From a virus: 28,589 nt of DNA. The first letter of the stretch is position 1; the number at the start of each line of letters is the position of its first letter. The translations under genes and the position numbers were made by a program. The stretch is taken from IMG/VR virus record IMGVR_UViG_3300007074_000072, positions 1 through 28,589 of that record; one strand, written 5' to 3'. This document shows positions 8,863-16,291 of this stretch, piece by piece. The notes beneath the pieces were generated by a model. The model did not search any database, was not told where the DNA came from, and worked only from the letters and a program-made list of their open reading frames with translations.

Positions 8863-11211
8863 CTAAGACAAAGTCAATGAAAGGTCTACAAATCTATAGA
8901 CCATAGAGTGGCTTAAAGAAGAAAGGTCTGTTGCTAAGGTCCGAGAAAGAAACGTTTCGGGTGATTCCCTAGCAGAAGCAGCCATTACGAAGTTTTCACC
9001 AAATATCTTGGTATTGTCGAGCGGGTTTGAAAAGTCGACCAGCATAAGAGGATCTATGACGTTTTTGCCGTCAAACTCTGACATAAGCTCTTCAAGCTCT
9101 TTTTGCTTAGCTTGAGAATCTTCACTCCACTTTTGGGTCTCTTCCATAATCTTCTGATAAGCAGACTGTTGATACAGCCTCACTAGATCTGTTGTTGCGT
9201 TAGTCATCATCAACAGTTTGTCGATCGATGCCATATTACCAATGTTTGCTGCCATATTCCCAGTAGACCAGCCACCTGGGCCTGAACCAAGAGAAATAGC
9301 AACTGCTGCTATTAAGGTTATGATTTGACCTATTTTATCTCCAAACAGCTCGCCAGCCACTGAACCAATGACTTGAAGTACTATAAGTGCAGCAACTGCA
9401 TTTACCGCGGCACCTACAGCAATTGCCAGGACGCCGGTGAAGCCCAATAGTGCTCCAACTGTTGCGGCACCTCCTAATAGTCCAAAACCTCCTTCAGCAG
9501 TAGCTGCTGCAGCTTCAGGACCAAAGTAGTAAAAAACAACTGCAACAACTATAGCAATAACGATAGCAAGAAGTACTTTGAAGATGCCTTTTTGATACCA
9601 TTTAGTTTTTACGACTTGGTATGAATTAAATACCAGTATGAAAGATTCTCGAGCCAGCTCAGTAGATATAACTGAACCAAGACGCTTAAGCGTAGGTTCA
9701 TGAAGAGGTATAATGAACCCAGACTCGTCTGGATCTGCCATAGCTTCTCGAGCTGTGATGTCGACAGACTTGCCTTTATAAATCAGGTTTTTATGCATCA
9801 GACCCTGAATCTTAATCTCAATATACTCAAGAGAATTGATCTGCTTTCGTATTGTCAGACCCGTTACAGGATTAGAAGATGCAAACTCTCCATTGATAAA
9901 ACCAAGCACTGTTCTTTCGTTGTAGGCTATGCCTTCTTTGACCTCGACTTCGCCTACCTTTGCTTCAGCAAAGGCTTTACCTGTAGCTCTGGTTTCAGAA
10001 ATATCTGACCAAGAGATCTTCATGTCTAAAACACCAAGCTCCGGTGTAGGCAAAGTCAGATGGATGTTAGTAATCTGGGGAGCCACGGATTGAGTGCCTA
10101 CGTCGACACCCTGAAGATACCCTGGGTTTATTGGGTCATTAAAAGCACGATTGTTCAGAAGAGGTGAATCTACATTCAACTCGCGTAATTGGTTACCCAA
10201 AGTGTCATTGGTGGCCTGATAGTTTGTGAAGTCAGCGGCCGTGGTAGTTTGTCGACCAGCAAGTGTACGAAAAAATTCAAACAGGTATTGTTTTTCGACA
10301 TTGCTTTGTGTGTTCAAAGAAACTCCAAACACAAGATAAGCGTAATCAATATCGCCAAGCGAAGGATTAGCTTCAATCTCGGTAAGTGCATCATCGATGT
10401 CACCTCCAAGACCTTTTTTCCATGCTTCTCGAATCTCATCTTCTTTACCTGTAGCGGGAGATCCTGCTTCAAATACAGATTTGTTATTAATCCTAAGAGG
10501 TATGAATGGATAAAACTCTCTTGTTGCTGTGCCGTCGTCTAACTGAACACGGTAATCATCTAGGGCAGCAATTCCATCACCAATCTTATAGATAAAGACT
10601 TTAACTGGATACGAGGTATCTGTGACAGTGTTTCTGGCTGTGTAGTAAGCCACAAGCACAGTGTCACTAGAATCAAAACCAGGCTCAGAAAAGTACTCAC
10701 TAGATATAGGTGTACCTGTTGGATACTCTGCGCCTGGAACATACTGGATCCAGATATCATTAGTATCAGGATCTACGTCTGCAGCCCAATCAGAGTCAGC
10801 CAGCTCAGGTCTGTTTTCATAAATAAAGCGTTCGCCATAATAGCTCTCATCGGCGTTATCGATGAAAGCAGTATTTACGGTTACTTCAATGTTCGGATCG
10901 CTGGCAAAATCTTCTACAAGAATTCGCGCTGCTACTGCGACACTATCAATAACTTCATTATAATTGATAGCCGCTCGGGCCATACCAAAATCGTAGTTGT
11001 TCTTAGCCCACCTAAAAAAGCTTTTTTGAGAGGCTCTTGGTCCATTCCTAATACCTAGACCAATAGCCTCACCCATACTAACATTACTCGTTCCCAGAGC
11101 ATTGGCGGCTATGATTTCTTGAATATAAGACGAACGATTGGTGTCATCATCTGCCATTTTGTAAACGGTAGAGGAGACATAAACTTTTTTCTTACTACCA
11201 AAAAGGCTCAT
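8863..11211 (-). CDS. Large virion protein with C-terminal membrane-like segment, 782 aa
   Basis: The N-terminus (VSSTVYKMADDD..., then GEAIGLGIRNGPRA and FFRWAKNNYDFG) resembles a large structural protein often found in N4-type virion modules; this is from memory of the family pattern and not tested. Residues ~100-540 are soluble and beta-rich in appearance. A very hydrophobic helix follows at about 544-563, then a Gly/Ala/Val-rich stretch at about 576-643 that could form two or three more membrane spans. The last ~130 residues are charged. This suggests a protein that inserts into or crosses the host envelope during DNA entry. The gene sits between the 359-aa and 155-aa virion genes. An alternative is a tail-tip or baseplate protein. 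Confidence 0.8.
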   Translation of the reverse strand: MSLFGSKKKVYVSSTVYKMADDDTNRSSYIQEIIAANALGTSNVSMGEAIGLGIRNGPRASQKSFFRWAKNNYDFGMARAAINYNEVIDSVAVAARILVEDFASDPNIEVTVNTAFIDNADESYYGERFIYENRPELADSDWAADVDPDTNDIWIQYVPGAEYPTGTPISSEYFSEPGFDSSDTVLVAYYTARNTVTDTSYPVKVFIYKIGDGIAALDDYRVQLDDGTATREFYPFIPLRINNKSVFEAGSPATGKEDEIREAWKKGLGGDIDDALTEIEANPSLGDIDYAYLVFGVSLNTQSNVEKQYLFEFFRTLAGRQTTTAADFTNYQATNDTLGNQLRELNVDSPLLNNRAFNDPINPGYLQGVDVGTQSVAPQITNIHLTLPTPELGVLDMKISWSDISETRATGKAFAEAKVGEVEVKEGIAYNERTVLGFINGEFASSNPVTGLTIRKQINSLEYIEIKIQGLMHKNLIYKGKSVDITAREAMADPDESGFIIPLHEPTLKRLGSVISTELARESFILVFNSYQVVKTKWYQKGIFKVLLAIVIAIVVAVVFYYFGPEAAAATAEGGFGLLGGAATVGALLGFTGVLAIAVGAAVNAVAALIVLQVIGSVAGELFGDKIGQIITLIAAVAISLGSGPGGWSTGNMAANIGNMASIDKLLMMTNATTDLVRLYQQSAYQKIMEETQKWSEDSQAKQKELEELMSEFDGKNVIDPLMLVDFSNPLDNTKIFGENFVMAASARESPETFLSRTLATDLSSLSHSMVYRFVDLSLTLS

Positions 11212-11224
11212 AACTTAGATCTTT

Positions 11225-12304
11225 TTATGTGAGACCAAGATCCAGCTTAAGGCTTGCAAGCACTTCATCTACGTTTGAATTGGTAAACTCACTTGGCGCA
11301 GCCAAACCTTCATCCAAAGACTTCTGCGTGATCCACGCGTCAATCCAGAACTTGGCACCCTTATGTCTAGCGTCTTTAATGTATGAGTCGATCTGCTGAT
11401 CATACAGGGCTTTTTGTTTGCCGATCGCGCCTGTGATAGCGGTAACACCATTGACTCTAGTGTCCATTGTCTGAGCTCGCTGAACCTCAACCTGTTCCTT
11501 GGTAAGGTTAAGCTGCTCAGGCAAAAGACTCGCCAATTGATATGTCTTGATCGCCACGTCTTTAACCAGACTGTCTTTTTGTTGCGGCATGATTTGCGTG
11601 GTCTCATAGTTTGTCTTAGCCACGCCGGCCGGCAACACATATGTGGTCTGATATTGAAGCTGGGCTTTCTCTTCAGGCATAATGTCTGTGAGCTGGTAAC
11701 CAGCAATATCTGTTTGGGCTTCAATCTGAAGCTTCTGAGCAGCACTTACTTCCATGTCTTTTTCGATCTTGGTGTAAGTAATGTCTTCAGTAGCAAGTTT
11801 CATTTTGTTGAGAGCGTATTCAGCTTTAGCTGTAAGCACCTGGATCTCAGTGAGAACCAAAGATTGTCTTTGCTGGGCTAGCATAGCCGCGGCAATGACT
11901 AATTTAATCTCAGCTTCGCGCGCCTGCATCTGAATCAGTGCATTAGTGTACGTGGCTGCGTCTTTTTGAATGAGAAACTGTGTCGCTGTTTGAAGCGCCG
12001 CGGTAGTCATTTGTACGTAAACTGATGCGTACTCTTGGCCTGATATACGCCCAAGGTCGTATTCTTCACCTATATGGTTCCGGACAGACTTCATAATGAC
12101 ATCAAATACACCGACGCCATCTGGGTTTTTATCTGTCAGCTCTTCAACAGTTACTGCTGTAGGAGCCACATAAAGTGGATTGCCCACAGTAGAAGGAAGA
12201 GCAAAGTCAGTAGAAGTGATATCTACAGCTACTGACGGGAATGCTTCAGCTGTCGTAAGCTCAACATAAATACTTTGGGCTTCGGTCGAAGGATCGTTAG
12301 CCAT
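11225..12304 (-). CDS. Coiled-coil virion protein (N4 gp54-like position), 359 aa
   Basis: After ~60 N-terminal residues the protein is a long Ala/Gln/Glu-rich helical rod. A recurring break has the form LPEQ/MPEEK/LPAG/MPQQK about every 17-25 residues between ~208 and ~265, as in YQLTDIMPEEK, YVLPAG, QIMPQQK and LLPEQ. The C-terminal block contains VQRAQTMDTR, GKQKALYDQQI and KFWIDAWITQKSLDEGL, a pattern I associate with structural proteins of N4-gp56-type phages. The start at 12304 follows GGGAACTATTC. It lies two genes downstream of the capsid gene. A role as a virion structural or internal protein is inferred; no enzyme motif is present. Confidence 0.78.
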   Translation of the reverse strand: MANDPSTEAQSIYVELTTAEAFPSVAVDITSTDFALPSTVGNPLYVAPTAVTVEELTDKNPDGVGVFDVIMKSVRNHIGEEYDLGRISGQEYASVYVQMTTAALQTATQFLIQKDAATYTNALIQMQAREAEIKLVIAAAMLAQQRQSLVLTEIQVLTAKAEYALNKMKLATEDITYTKIEKDMEVSAAQKLQIEAQTDIAGYQLTDIMPEEKAQLQYQTTYVLPAGVAKTNYETTQIMPQQKDSLVKDVAIKTYQLASLLPEQLNLTKEQVEVQRAQTMDTRVNGVTAITGAIGKQKALYDQQIDSYIKDARHKGAKFWIDAWITQKSLDEGLAAPSEFTNSNVDEVLASLKLDLGLT

Positions 12305-12330
12305 GAATAGTTCCCGTCAGCAGTTAGATA

Positions 12331-13059
12331 TTAAACCAAGCCTACGCGTTCAGCAGCGGCTTGACGAATTGCGAGTTCATTGAGCTCTGCCTGTGTAAGA
12401 GGAGGCAGAACATTGATTGTGTACTCAGGCGTCATTGACTGGACAACACGCTCTGTACCATCAGGGTTTTTGACGGTCGTCACACGCTGATACTTACGAC
12501 GCTTGAGCATATCATAAAGAATCTGCGGTACATGGTAGCCTTTTTCGGTGTCTTCACCAAAAGGAATGAACTTGCGAACCACACCAATATACTTATTGGA
12601 GATAGTAAGAATCTCGCCTTTGAGGTCATTTTTTGCCGGATTGTTATTGTAGATCTGGCAACGAATAAGCTTCAGGCCCCGGTGTCTCTGTACTGCTCTT
12701 ATAATGCGTGTACGCAAATGCGGTGGATACTCAAGAACATCATCTGTATCCATAAGCAGCATCTTTTCTAAAGAAGGGGTTTCCCCTTTACGAGGAACTC
12801 TAGGATCCGAAGTTTTAGCTTTAGGAGCCAGAGTTTTTGTCTGGACTGCTTCTTGTTCAAGCGGATCTTTAGAGAATTTTGCTTCTTCTTCTTTGATTTT
12901 TTGAGCAAGTGTTTCTTCTCCAATATTAGGAGAATGCTTTAGACCCATTGCGTTAGCTTTTTGCTTAAGGGACTCCAAACGAGTGGGTCCGTTGTCAAAA
13001 GCATCTTCGCTCGCAGTAGCTTCTTCTTCAAAATCTTGTTCTGTGTTTTCATCAGACAT
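12331..13059 (-). CDS. Virion-module protein with HeH/LEM-like segment, 242 aa
   Basis: The ATG at 13059 is chosen over an upstream in-frame start at 13167. It follows AGGAAACACCC, and the extra 36 upstream residues would lie inside the acb2 gene in another frame. The first ~85 residues are acidic and low in complexity, with a segment reading LKQKANAMGLKHSPNIGEET that resembles the HeH/LEM helix-extended-loop-helix pattern of phage nucleic-acid-associated proteins. The remainder (about 100-242) looks folded, with LRTRIIRAVQRHRGLKLI and YHVPQILYDMLKRRKYQ. Its start overlaps the end of acb2 by 8 nt, so translation is probably coupled. Possible roles are a capsid decoration or head-neck protein; function not recognised. 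Confidence 0.8.
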   Translation of the reverse strand: MSDENTEQDFEEEATASEDAFDNGPTRLESLKQKANAMGLKHSPNIGEETLAQKIKEEEAKFSKDPLEQEAVQTKTLAPKAKTSDPRVPRKGETPSLEKMLLMDTDDVLEYPPHLRTRIIRAVQRHRGLKLIRCQIYNNNPAKNDLKGEILTISNKYIGVVRKFIPFGEDTEKGYHVPQILYDMLKRRKYQRVTTVKNPDGTERVVQSMTPEYTINVLPPLTQAELNELAIRQAAAERVGLV

Positions 13060-13315
13060 TGGGTGTTTCCTGTTTCTTTGGAATACCTGCGCGAACAGCA
13101 GCGTCTTTGCTTTCGAGCAGTTTACGAAGAGCAACTGTGCGCTCTGGGTTACGTGGTGTTGTGTCAATCAGCATTCGAGCCAAATCACAAAACGGCTTAG
13201 ATTTACTTTGAAGAATCTGAGGCAAATGCACATAGTGGAAATATTGCAAAATGTGGTCTGTCTCTATTTCTTTCTTTGAAAACTCAATGGGAGCTGGGTG
13301 GATTTCTTCTGACAT
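13052..13315 (-). CDS. acb2: Acb2-like anti-CBASS cyclic-nucleotide sponge, 87 aa
   Basis: The 87-aa protein carries the hallmarks of the Acb2/Tad1-hairpin family: LQYFHYVHLP near residues 23-32, SKPFCDLA near 37-44, then NPERTVALRKLLESKDAAVR near 55-74. Known family role: small helical proteins that assemble into a hexamer and bind cyclic di- and trinucleotides such as 3',3'-cGAMP, starving CBASS effectors of their signal. The start at 13315 (GAGG 10 nt upstream) is preferred to a longer start at 13417, because the extension runs through the inverted repeat and is not family-like. The gene lies 124 nt downstream of the capsid gene and overlaps the next gene by 8 nt, so it would be made late and abundantly. 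The assignment rests on recognising the sequence pattern. Confidence 0.85.
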   Translation of the reverse strand: MSEEIHPAPIEFSKKEIETDHILQYFHYVHLPQILQSKSKPFCDLARMLIDTTPRNPERTVALRKLLESKDAAVRAGIPKKQETPNV

Positions 13316-13359
13316 ATTACTAGTACCTCTTGGGTTATTGTCTCGGGTTACACAGAGTA

Positions 13360-13395
13360 GCCTGGCTAGACCACCCAAGAAAAATCTAGCCAGGC
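13360..13395 (-). other. 11-bp perfect inverted repeat after capsid gene
   Basis: GCCTGGCTAGA (13360-13370) and TCTAGCCAGGC (13385-13395) are perfectly complementary around a 14-nt loop. The repeat lies in the 124-nt gap between the capsid and acb2 genes. On the minus strand the stem is followed by TACTCTG, with no U run, so it is not a classical intrinsic terminator. It may instead stabilise the 3' end of the capsid mRNA or mark a processing point that lets capsid transcript exceed downstream transcript. Confidence 0.7.
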
Positions 13396-13439
13396 AGCGC
13401 CACCCTCGATCTCCCAAAAGAGGATGACGCTATTCTGTA

Positions 13440-14630
13440 TTACTCTTTCGCAAGAGTCTTGATCAGAGCAAGACGCTCAGGACGCAGGATCATCGTACCA
13501 TACCACCACTTGATGGAATGGAAGCCGATCTCACCGTATGGATTCGTACGGTCAGCAATATCCACGCCAGGCTTCTTGTGAATCATCTGCCACTTGACGC
13601 CCTTGCCACCAATCTGGAAGCCAATGGTCGTAAAGGAAGCTTCACCAACAACAAGCATCGGATAGATGTTGTAGTTAGTGCCATCATCACGGAAACCAGG
13701 GTTTGTGGTGACAGCTGCACCTGCACCCTCGTAGTGGAGCATCTCAGGAACCACAACAATGCGAAACTGAGCGACTGTGCCAATTTCACCATTAAGCGTG
13801 GTAGTAGCGGCTGCATACTGGTGAACGTGCACAAAAGCTTTTGCTGCAAAGGGATCAACCATCTCTTCAACAGTGGCTTGGAGCTCGTTACCGATATACA
13901 TGACACGTCCACCACGAATGGTGCGCGTATCAATCATGCGGGAACCAGTAATAATCTTGGTCTCTCTTGGCGTACGGTTGTCGTCAAGAACAAGGCTAAG
14001 ATTGAAGAGGTCTCTGTAGTCGACCACGGCCGGATCAGCAGACTCACCATCAACCGTGATGTCAGAGACAGCGTCACCTGCATAAGCAACGACGCCGGCA
14101 CCTTCAAGAAGGTCAATTTGGAGAGCAGCTTCAGAAATCTGAACAGCACCGGAAACGAGTTCACGGTTCATATGCATCATCAGTTCTGCATCCGAATCAA
14201 AGTCGATCGATTCCTGAGAGTATTCAGTAAAGAAGCCGAGCTTCGAAATAGTACCTTCACGGATGATACGTGTAAAACCAACGCGGTTAACACGGCCACC
14301 AGATTCAGAAACTACAGGTAGTTTCGATGTGATCGTACCGACATCCTTCGAGGAACCATAAAGGTTACCGTCAGCAATAGCAGCACCAGCAGCATCAATA
14401 CCCTGGTCGTTTACGTTGCGAACGTCCAGAAGTGGAACGTAATGGTAAACTTTAATCCGCTTACCATAATGCTTAGGCATCGACATAGTGTCAGCCAGGG
14501 GCATAAAATACATTTCACGACGAGCGTCGATAAGAGCCTTCTTTTGATAGAAGAACTCGTTCATTTGGCCGCCACCGACAGTCGAATCTACCGAAGGCGG
14601 ATTATTATAAAGATGAGCTGCATCAGCCAT
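13440..14630 (-). CDS. Major capsid protein, N4-gp56 family, 396 aa
   Basis: It matches the N4-gp56 major capsid family in length and in landmarks: an N-terminal [20 protein letters not shown] block (about 27-46), [18 protein letters not shown] (about 53-70), [20 protein letters not shown] (about 111-130), and an acidic [14 protein letters not shown] segment. The C-terminal half contains [20 protein letters not shown] and closes with [10 protein letters not shown]. It forms the icosahedral shell. The ATG at 14630 follows AGGATTAAGAGC. It is flanked upstream by the putative scaffold gene and downstream by a hairpin and acb2, the usual head-module arrangement of N4-like phages apart from the acb2 insertion. 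A long antisense frame across the gene is a coding shadow. Confidence 0.93.
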   Translation of the reverse strand: MADAAHLYNNPPSVDSTVGGGQMNEFFYQKKALIDARREMYFMPLADTMSMPKHYGKRIKVYHYVPLLDVRNVNDQGIDAAGAAIADGNLYGSSKDVGTITSKLPVVSESGGRVNRVGFTRIIREGTISKLGFFTEYSQESIDFDSDAELMMHMNRELVSGAVQISEAALQIDLLEGAGVVAYAGDAVSDITVDGESADPAVVDYRDLFNLSLVLDDNRTPRETKIITGSRMIDTRTIRGGRVMYIGNELQATVEEMVDPFAAKAFVHVHQYAAATTTLNGEIGTVAQFRIVVVPEMLHYEGAGAAVTTNPGFRDDGTNYNIYPMLVVGEASFTTIGFQIGGKGVKWQMIHKKPGVDIADRTNPYGEIGFHSIKWWYGTMILRPERLALIKTLAKE

Positions 14631-14668
14631 GCTCTTAATCCTATGTTAATGATTGGACCGAACCATCA

Positions 14669-15886
14669 TTAAGCAAATTTCTCTAGACCCTCGATTTTTG
14701 CAAACTCTTCGTCACTCATATTCATGACGTTAGAGAGGTCAGCTTTAGGCGTCACAACCGTCTTAACCGGGGCAATAGCTTTAACCGCGGCTGAGCTGTT
14801 AGATTGTTTCGGTGTTGCAGCTTTCGTAGCAATAATCTTAGATGGTTGAGGAGTTACTGTAGTTGGTGCGGGGGTTTGTTTCGTTAGATCAGCACTATCG
14901 CTGGTCAGGTTATTGAACGCGCCCTTATTCTGCATCTCAGTGCCCACTTGGTGGTAGGCAGTAAGGAGCGGCATATTGGCAAATTCACCTAAGGTCTTTC
15001 TGCGGTCGATCTCAGCAGTGATCAGATCATAAACACCTGATTGCTTTTGTTCGGTCAGAATCCTTAGAACATTTGGCTCATCAAGAGCCATTTTTCGGCT
15101 GGATTGGTCCCAGTCAACTCTAACTGCTTTCAAAAGAGCTTCGCCTTCAGGCTGTTCCTGAACTTCTCTAAGAACTTCTTCGAGAGCGACTTGATCTTCT
15201 GTAGCTAGATAGTTTTTAGGTTGGTACGTCTTGTCAGCTTCTTTAGCATTGTCGTCAACAACAATGTCGTAAGGATCGATATCTGCGTCACGAACAAGCT
15301 TTTTAATTGCTTCTGGGTTTTTGTTGTGAAGTTCGACAAGAAAATTAAGATCGCTGTTTGTAATACCCGCGTTTTCAAGAGTTTTTACTTGAGCCAACAA
15401 AGGTCTTACTTGCGTTTGATACTTGATATGTCCTGCGCCCATTTGCATGAGACGAATAGCTTCTTCGGGTGTTCTTGCCTGGACTGTTTTACCGTTGGCT
15501 TTAAACGGTTTCATCATCTCTTTGTAAGCAAGTACGGCCGCAGCATCATCTACTTGAAGAGGATCGTCAGAAGCGACAGCTTCTTTCTCTTCTTTTACGG
15601 GCTCTTTAGCTGGGGCTTTTTTAGCCGGCACAGGGTCTTTAATTGCTGAGTCAGCAACAACCTCTGCTTCGTTTTCTTTTTCGTCTTCTTCTGTAGAAGC
15701 GACAACTTGTTCTTTTTCAGAAAGTTGTTTTTCAAAGTCTTCGTCAGACATCTCCAGAACGTCTTCTTGTTCTGGTTCAACAACTTCTTCCTCTTCAGAA
15801 ACTACTTCTTCAGTAAAAGCTGATTCTTCAAGAACTGTTTCATCAATAATTTCGTCTTCTGGATCTTTCACAACAGGATCAGCCAT
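14669..15886 (-). CDS. Putative capsid scaffolding protein, 405 aa
   Basis: It lies immediately before the major capsid gene, the usual place for a scaffold. The first ~115 residues are strongly acidic (long Glu/Asp runs, then Ala/Lys/Pro), and the centre contains RTPEEAIRLMQMGAGHIKYQ and FLVELHNKNPEAIKKLVRDA, typical of scaffold-like proteins in N4-type phages. The C-terminal ~80 residues are low-complexity Thr/Pro/Lys and end in a short helical tail. A short motif is present at both ends, MSDEDFEK near residue 46 and MSDEEFAK near the C-terminus. The start codon shares one base with the stop of the upstream gene (TAATG), so translation is coupled. Scaffold identity is inferred from position and composition. 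Confidence 0.75.
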   Translation of the reverse strand: MADPVVKDPEDEIIDETVLEESAFTEEVVSEEEEVVEPEQEDVLEMSDEDFEKQLSEKEQVVASTEEDEKENEAEVVADSAIKDPVPAKKAPAKEPVKEEKEAVASDDPLQVDDAAAVLAYKEMMKPFKANGKTVQARTPEEAIRLMQMGAGHIKYQTQVRPLLAQVKTLENAGITNSDLNFLVELHNKNPEAIKKLVRDADIDPYDIVVDDNAKEADKTYQPKNYLATEDQVALEEVLREVQEQPEGEALLKAVRVDWDQSSRKMALDEPNVLRILTEQKQSGVYDLITAEIDRRKTLGEFANMPLLTAYHQVGTEMQNKGAFNNLTSDSADLTKQTPAPTTVTPQPSKIIATKAATPKQSNSSAAVKAIAPVKTVVTPKADLSNVMNMSDEEFAKIEGLEKFA

Positions 15887-16248
15887 TAGTTAAGATCCTC
15901 CGCGTCTACATCGCCTTGACGGAGCTCATCCAGGTTTTCCTGATGTGCTATTAGCGCATCGTTAGCCTGTGTGCCCATTTGCAAAACGGTATGGAAATAT
16001 CGTTTCAATGAAGCAATGCCTTGAATATCAGTAGCAATATCATCCTTCGCTGCTTTAAGCGTAGGACTAGGGCTTCCAAAGATATGGGCCAATCTGATGG
16101 CTTCTTCTCTCAAGTAGTCTTCCTCGATAATTGCCCTAAACTCGGCATTCTCCATAAGCTTGCGAAGTTGACTTGCTTTTTTAACTGCAGCATTGGCTTC
16201 TTCGATCGCCAACTCAACTTCTTGGATTTCTCTCTCTAGTCCGGTCAT
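15886..16248 (-). CDS. Coiled-coil head-module protein, 120 aa
   Basis: A small acidic, mostly helical protein with heptad-like N-terminal sequence (residues 1-35, LEREIQEVELAIEEANAAVK) and a helical remainder. It sits between portal and scaffold, where N4 has its small gp58-position gene. ATG at 16248 follows AGGAAACACCCAA, a strong version of the window's recurrent start leader. Its stop overlaps the next start as TAATG. No catalytic motif is visible. It may be an assembly chaperone or minor head component; function not recognised. Confidence 0.75.
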   Translation of the reverse strand: MTGLEREIQEVELAIEEANAAVKKASQLRKLMENAEFRAIIEEDYLREEAIRLAHIFGSPSPTLKAAKDDIATDIQGIASLKRYFHTVLQMGTQANDALIAHQENLDELRQGDVDAEDLN

Positions 16249-16291
16249 TTGGGTGTTTCCTATATTCTTGGGTCTTTAGTAAACAATAGTC

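Noticed and set aside
13060-13167. Upstream extension of the 242-aa gene
   Set aside because: The extension lies within acb2 in another frame and the internal ATG at 13059 has a far better ribosome site.
13316-13417. N-terminal extension of the Acb2-like protein
   Set aside because: The extension crosses the inverted repeat at 13360-13395, is not family-like, and would make the protein longer than usual.
13518-14321. 267-codon plus-strand open frame across the capsid gene
   Set aside because: It is antisense to a confidently identified capsid gene, has no family-like sequence and no ribosome site, and follows from the capsid gene's codon bias.
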